Positions 6,398 through 9,906 of a DNA stretch of 9,906 bases are shown piece by piece. This stretch comes from an uncultured Lachnospiraceae bacterium (GTDB lineage Bacteria > Bacillota > Clostridia > Lachnospirales > Lachnospiraceae). The notes beneath the pieces were generated by a model. It saw nothing but the letters and a program-made list of their open reading frames with translations, was not told where the DNA came from and did not search any database. The stretch's first letter is position 1. Each line of letters starts with the position of its first letter. The stretch covers positions 1-9,906 of the forward strand of contig CADBOW010000148.1 of NCBI GenBank assembly GCA_902796375.1, written 5' to 3'. The position numbers were made by a program, and so were the translations under genes.

Positions 6398-7273
6398 ATG
6401 ATCAAGAAGATTGGCAGGAATGATCCCTGTTGGTGTGGAAGCGGACGTAAGTATAAGCAGTGTCATGAGGAGTTCGATCACAAGATCGAGAACTACCGGA
6501 AGCAGGGACATCTGGTGCCGGAGCACAGGCTGATCAAATCACCGGAGCAGATTGAGAAGATCCGGGAAAGTGCAAAGGTAAATGTGGAGGTGCTGGATAC
6601 GGTTGCGGAGAAGATCGCCATCGGAATGAGCACGGAGGACATCGACCGGATCGTATATGAGGTTACCACGAAGCATGGCGCGATTCCGGCGCCGCTGAAT
6701 TATGAAGGGTTTCCGAAGAGCGTCTGCACATCGGTCAATGATGCGGTCTGCCATGGGATTCCCTCGCCGGATGAGATCCTGCAGGACGGAGATATCATCA
6801 ACGTGGACTGCTCCACGATCCTGAACGGATATTTCTCGGATTCATCCCGGATGTTTCTGCTGGGAAATGTGTCGGAGGAGAACCGAAAGCTGGTGGAAGT
6901 GGTTCGGGAAAGTGTCTATAAGGGACTGGAAGAAGTGAAGCCCTGGGGATTCCTGGGGGATATGGGACAGGCAGTGCATGATCATATCCGGGCAAACGGA
7001 TACTCTGTGGTCCGTGAGATCGGGGGACACGGCGTGGGCCTTGAGTTCCATGAGGATCCCTGGGTGGGATATACCACCAAGCGGGGCACGGACATGCTTC
7101 TGGTTCCTGGAATGATGTTTACCATCGAGCCCATGGTCAATATGGGAAAACCGGAGATTTTTGTTGATGAGGAAAATGACTGGACGGTCTATACAGAGGA
7201 TGGCTCCATGTCGGCACAGTGGGAGATCCAGGTGCTTGTAACGGAGGACGGACATGAGGTGATCTCCTGGTAG
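6398..7273 (+). CDS. map: Type I methionine aminopeptidase with N-terminal SEC-C zinc motif
   Basis: A 291-residue cytoplasmic enzyme that removes the initiator Met from nascent proteins. Residues 1-25 form a SEC-C motif (NDPCWCGSGRKYKQCH; C11, C13, C22, H23), a small zinc-binding tag also found at the SecA C terminus. The rest is the pita-bread catalytic domain: H119 in CHGIPS, metal ligands D137 (VDCS), D148 (SDSS), H211 (GGHGVG), E244 (TIEPMV) and E276 (QWEIQV), plus H218. Every ligand is present, so the enzyme should be active. SEC-C fused to MetAP is an established arrangement in Clostridia and others, where the tag may help ribosome or protein contact; that role is inference. The gene lies 62 bases after thiG on the same strand and ends just before a strong terminator. 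The chromosome may carry a second, tag-free map in the ribosomal-protein cluster, as many clostridia do. Confidence 0.93.
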   Translation: MIKKIGRNDPCWCGSGRKYKQCHEEFDHKIENYRKQGHLVPEHRLIKSPEQIEKIRESAKVNVEVLDTVAEKIAIGMSTEDIDRIVYEVTTKHGAIPAPLNYEGFPKSVCTSVNDAVCHGIPSPDEILQDGDIINVDCSTILNGYFSDSSRMFLLGNVSEENRKLVEVVRESVYKGLEEVKPWGFLGDMGQAVHDHIRANGYSVVREIGGHGVGLEFHEDPWVGYTTKRGTDMLLVPGMMFTIEPMVNMGKPEIFVDEENDWTVYTEDGSMSAQWEIQVLVTEDGHEVISW

Positions 7274-7289
7274 CTCCCGGCCGTATCGC

Positions 7290-7327
7290 ACAAAGAAACC
7301 GGTTCGTTTCGGAACCGGTTTCTTTGT
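7290..7327. terminator. Bidirectional Rho-independent terminator
   Basis: A perfect 16-bp stem (7290-7305 with 7312-7327) with a 6-base loop GTTTCG. The core is AAACCGGTTC / GAACCGGTTT and the outer arms are A-rich on the left and T-rich on the right, so each strand ends its hairpin with TTTCTTTGT. It lies 16 bases after the aminopeptidase stop and 25 bases after the stop of the convergent HD-GYP gene, and can serve both. Confidence 0.9.
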
Positions 7328-7352
7328 ACTATATTCGTAAATGCGTGCTCTG

Positions 7353-8615
7353 TTATGTGGCACGAAGGATCTCTGTAACAGAAGGCTGATCGGACAGGTG
7401 ATAGAAACGGAATACGGCATTGACCTCTTCCACGATCTCGCCGTCCAGCTCGCCGTTCACCACCATTTCCTGCATGATCTCTATGGTCTTCTGATGGGTG
7501 AAGCCCTTTTTGTAGGGGCGTTCCTCAGTCAGAGCCTGATAGATATCCACGCAGGTCATGAGCCGGTCCTCCAGAGTCAGAGACTTGGCGGAAAGACCGA
7601 AGGGATATCCCTGACCGTTCATCTTCTCATGGTGATGGGAAGCCCAGTCGGTGATGTCCCGCATCCCCTTCAGATTCTTCAGGATCTCATGGGTATAGAA
7701 GGCGTGGTTCTTCATGACCAGATACTCTTCATCCGTCAGCTTCGCAGGCTTCTTCAAAATGGAGTTCTGGATCATCAGCTTCCCGATATCATGAAGCGCA
7801 CCGGACAGATAATAGCGGATGGTCTTCTCCTGGGGGAAGTTGTAATGGATCGCCATGATCTCGGCCTTGGTGGCAACACCCAGAGAATGCTTGCATGTAT
7901 AGTGGGATTTGAAATCGATGATCCGGGCAAGAAGTGTTGCCAGGTTATGGACCTCCTGGGGTGTATACTCGTCCTCATGATGCTTGATGGAGGAACGGAG
8001 GAATCCGTCCAGGTTATCAAAACCGAAGACCTTCAGATGCTTCTTCTTGAAGGTGGTGCAGAATGCATTGGATACCTCAAGAGAGAAGAGGGTTCCGGTA
8101 TTCTTACGGACATATTCCAGAATGGCTTCGTAATTCTCGGCACTCTGGTCCAGGAGATTGAAATGTGTGTCGATCATATCTCCGAGATGAATGATCTGAG
8201 CCTTGATCGGCGTACGCTGGCTGGTCCGGTGGAACGGGCCGGAGCCATCCGCATTTTCATGATGCAGAAGGATCACATCCCGGTTGTTGGTACGGAACGG
8301 CAGGAGCTTGGTATTGATCTCACCGATGGTGCAGTGACGGATCATGAAATCCGTCTGGCTGTATGCACGGCCGCCGTTATATTTTTTATATTCGATTTCT
8401 TCCTGGTTGAATTCGGTAAGAGCATTATCATGTAAAATGGAATAAGCTGCAATATCGATCAGCTCATTATCGGATAAACCCACGGCTTTTCCGACGATGA
8501 TCGAAAGTGCAGCAATACGCTTTGAATGACCGGGTGTCACACCGAGGAACTCATACTCGGCAGCATCCAGACCCAGAGAAGCGGCATATAATACTTCATT
8601 AAGATTGATTTTCAT
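7353..8615 (-). CDS. Tandem HD / HD-GYP protein, probable cyclic-di-GMP phosphodiesterase
   Basis: A 420-residue soluble protein with two HD-type domains in a row. The C-terminal one (about 225-400) is canonical HD-GYP: H243, HDIGK (275-279), H304, HHHE (327-330), GQGYP (334-338), D357 in CVDIYQAL and the family's ERPYKKG. Such domains hydrolyse cyclic-di-GMP with a di-iron centre. The N-terminal one (about 25-155) keeps the ligand-type residues H30, H62-D63, H94, HHEN (118-121) and D146, but HDIGK has become HDNAL and GYP has become GPF, so it is a diverged copy. No membrane span, receiver or PAS domain is seen. A minus-strand ribosome site AAAGG (8623-8627) sits 7 bases before the ATG. It converges on the aminopeptidase gene and is divergent from the polymerase gene. 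The family call is firm; whether the N-terminal domain is catalytic or regulatory is open. Confidence 0.88.
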   Translation of the reverse strand: MKINLNEVLYAASLGLDAAEYEFLGVTPGHSKRIAALSIIVGKAVGLSDNELIDIAAYSILHDNALTEFNQEEIEYKKYNGGRAYSQTDFMIRHCTIGEINTKLLPFRTNNRDVILLHHENADGSGPFHRTSQRTPIKAQIIHLGDMIDTHFNLLDQSAENYEAILEYVRKNTGTLFSLEVSNAFCTTFKKKHLKVFGFDNLDGFLRSSIKHHEDEYTPQEVHNLATLLARIIDFKSHYTCKHSLGVATKAEIMAIHYNFPQEKTIRYYLSGALHDIGKLMIQNSILKKPAKLTDEEYLVMKNHAFYTHEILKNLKGMRDITDWASHHHEKMNGQGYPFGLSAKSLTLEDRLMTCVDIYQALTEERPYKKGFTHQKTIEIMQEMVVNGELDGEIVEEVNAVFRFYHLSDQPSVTEILRAT

Positions 8616-8666
8616 GAATATGCCTTTATATAATCAAATCCATCTGTTTATTATTTGTTCAAATTT

Positions 8667-8695
8667 ATGATAACGCAGATTTGATAAACTGTAAA
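8667..8695 (-). promoter_or_regulatory. Sigma-A type promoter for the HD-GYP gene
   Basis: On the minus strand TTTACA (8690-8695, -35) and TATCAT (8667-8672, -10) are each one mismatch from consensus and separated by exactly 17 bases. Transcription would start near 8660, giving a 5' leader of about 45 bases. The whole divergent gap 8616-8709 is AT-rich. On the plus strand a TATGAT (8666-8671) overlaps the minus -10 and could serve the polymerase gene, but no good -35 goes with it. No GAAC-N4-GTTC type SOS operator is seen. Confidence 0.6.
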
Positions 8696-8709
8696 GAGAG
8701 ATTTTGTGT

Positions 8710-9906
8710 ATGGAGAAAGAAATCAACCCAAAACAGCATACATATATCTGCATCGATCTGAAGTCGTTTTATGCCTCTGTGGAGTGCGTGGAACGTGGTC
8801 TGGACCCGCTGGGGACCAACCTGGTGGTGGCGGATCCGACGCGGACGGAGAAAACCATCTGTCTGGCAGTGACCCCCTCGCTGAAGGCCTTCGGGATCCC
8901 GGGGAGGGCCAGACTGTTTGAGGTTGTGGAGAAGGTTCGGGAGGTAAATGACCGGAGAAGGAAGGCTCTGAAGGGAGAGGACTTCACCGGGAAGAGCTCC
9001 GATGCGGCAAAGCTGGAGCAGGATGGTCGGCTGGAGCTGGATTACATCGTGGCGCCCCCGCAGATGCGGCACTATATGGAGGTCAGCGGAAAGATATACA
9101 GCATTTATCTTCAATATGTGGCTCCGGAGGATATATTTCCGTACTCCGTGGATGAGGTTTTCATTGATGTGACCGCCTACCTGGGGACCTACAGGATGAC
9201 GGGCCATGAACTGGCCATCCGAATGATCCGGGATGTGCTGGCACAGACGGGGATTACGGCTACGGCAGGGATCGGAACGAATCCCTATCTGGCGAAGATC
9301 GCCATGGACATCGTGGCGAAGCATATGCCTGCGGATCGGGACGGAGTCCGGATCGCCGAGCTGGATGAGATGAGCTACCGCAGGTTTCTGTGGACCCACC
9401 GACCCCTCACGGATTTCTGGCGGATCGGGAAGGCAACCGCCAGGAAGCTGGCGGACCGGGGCCTGTATACCATGGGAGATGTGGCCAGATGTTCTCTGGA
9501 AAATGAGGATCTGCTGTATCACATGTTTGGCGTCAATGCGGAGCTTCTGATCGATCACGCATGGGGATATGAGCCCGCCACGATCCCGGAGATCAAGAAC
9601 TATAAGCCGAAGGAGAATTCCGTCTCCACGGGGCAGGTGCTGAAGGAGCCCTATCCCGCGGACAAGGCGAGACTGATCGTCCACGAAATGACGGATCTTC
9701 TGGTGCTGGACCTGGTGGAGAAGGGGCTTGTCACGGATCAGATGGTACTGACCCTGTGCTATGATAAGGAGAACCTGGCGGATGAGACGGCGGTAAGCGA
9801 GTATTCCGGAGAAGTGACGAAGGATTATTACGGGCGCCTGGTGCCGAAGCATTCCCACGGTTCTGTGAATCTTCCGGAATATGAATCCTCCGGCCGGGAC
9901 ATTATC
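8710..9906 (+). CDS. Y-family DNA polymerase (DinB/UmuC-like), 3' end outside window
   Basis: The frame is open from the ATG at 8710 to the last base: 399 residues and still running. It is a translesion polymerase that copies damaged DNA. Catalytic residues are D16 in CIDLKSFYASVE and D148/E149 in YSVDEVFIDVT. TAGIGTNPYLAKIAMD, the helix-hairpin-helix WRIGKATARKLADRGLYTMGDVA (about 237-258) and the start of the little-finger domain (SVSTGQVL onward) follow. Between the finger and the second catalytic block lies an extra segment of roughly 30-35 residues (about 80-117, including FTGKSSDA and LDYIVAPPQM) compared with textbook DinB. I recall this from clostridial UmuC-type proteins, which run near 500 residues. 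The ribosome site is weak (AAAGAGAG, 8693-8700, about 9 bases before ATG). The clamp-binding tail is not visible. It may be a Pol V-like rather than Pol IV-like member, so no symbol is given. Confidence 0.9.
   Translation, partial: MEKEINPKQHTYICIDLKSFYASVECVERGLDPLGTNLVVADPTRTEKTICLAVTPSLKAFGIPGRARLFEVVEKVREVNDRRRKALKGEDFTGKSSDAAKLEQDGRLELDYIVAPPQMRHYMEVSGKIYSIYLQYVAPEDIFPYSVDEVFIDVTAYLGTYRMTGHELAIRMIRDVLAQTGITATAGIGTNPYLAKIAMDIVAKHMPADRDGVRIAELDEMSYRRFLWTHRPLTDFWRIGKATARKLADRGLYTMGDVARCSLENEDLLYHMFGVNAELLIDHAWGYEPATIPEIKNYKPKENSVSTGQVLKEPYPADKARLIVHEMTDLLVLDLVEKGLVTDQMVLTLCYDKENLADETAVSEYSGEVTKDYYGRLVPKHSHGSVNLPEYESSGRDII

Noticed and set aside
7341..8435. Long plus-strand open frame (364 codons)
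   Set aside because: It is a shadow of the HD-GYP gene on the minus strand, which has full family motifs, a promoter and a ribosome site; the shadow has none.
8616..8709. SOS (LexA) box ahead of the Y-family polymerase
   Set aside because: No GAAC-N4-GTTC-like site is present; a lone GTTC at 8657-8660 has no partner half.
8665..9858. Long minus-strand open frame (397 codons)
   Set aside because: It lies opposite the Y-family polymerase, whose catalytic motifs are clear; the shadow protein is His/Arg/Leu-rich with no recognisable domain.

Overview
The window reads as a piece of chromosome from a member of the Clostridia, most likely a Lachnospiraceae-type Firmicute. The reasons are strong AGGAGG-type ribosome sites in front of most genes, a SEC-C-tagged methionine aminopeptidase, a clostridial-style ThiG, a 7TM hybrid histidine kinase, a 4-Cys acidic microprotein of a type I recall from Lachnospiraceae, and a long-form Y-family polymerase. 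Base composition looks balanced and even across the window. I see no mobile element, CRISPR array, tRNA or rRNA. The organism assignment is inference from protein character, not from a marker gene.

Layout: (1) 1-1515, the tail of a GNAT acetyltransferase followed 18 bases later by a stand-alone condensation/alcohol-acyltransferase-fold protein. (2) 1597-5188, a large membrane hybrid kinase (7TM sensor, HisKA, HATPase, receiver, Hpt) followed after 1 base by glutamate racemase murI; this block ends at a strong terminator hairpin (5200-5240). (3) 5241-5407, a non-coding stretch with two further inverted repeats and no convincing promoter; it leads into (4) 5408-7273, a same-strand run of a 57-aa cysteine microprotein, thiazole synthase thiG and a SEC-C methionine aminopeptidase. 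(5) A 16-bp-stem bidirectional terminator at 7290-7327 separates this run from a convergent gene. (6) 7353-8615 on the minus strand encodes a tandem HD/HD-GYP protein, a probable cyclic-di-GMP phosphodiesterase. (7) A 94-base AT-rich divergent promoter region leads to (8) 8710-9906+, a Y-family DNA polymerase that runs off the right edge.

How the genes work together: most are housekeeping or signalling genes, and no single pathway spans the window. The tightest link is kinase-murI, where one base of spacing implies translational coupling of a membrane phosphorelay sensor with peptidoglycan D-glutamate supply. The cysteine microprotein-thiG pair is the other close link (10 bases apart). No gap without a gene exceeds 300 bases; the longest (5189-5407, 219 bases) holds the three hairpins described below. 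I do not see a clear undescribed multi-gene system. The most open points are the hairpin-rich leader, the microprotein next to an orphan thiG, and the kinase-murI coupling.
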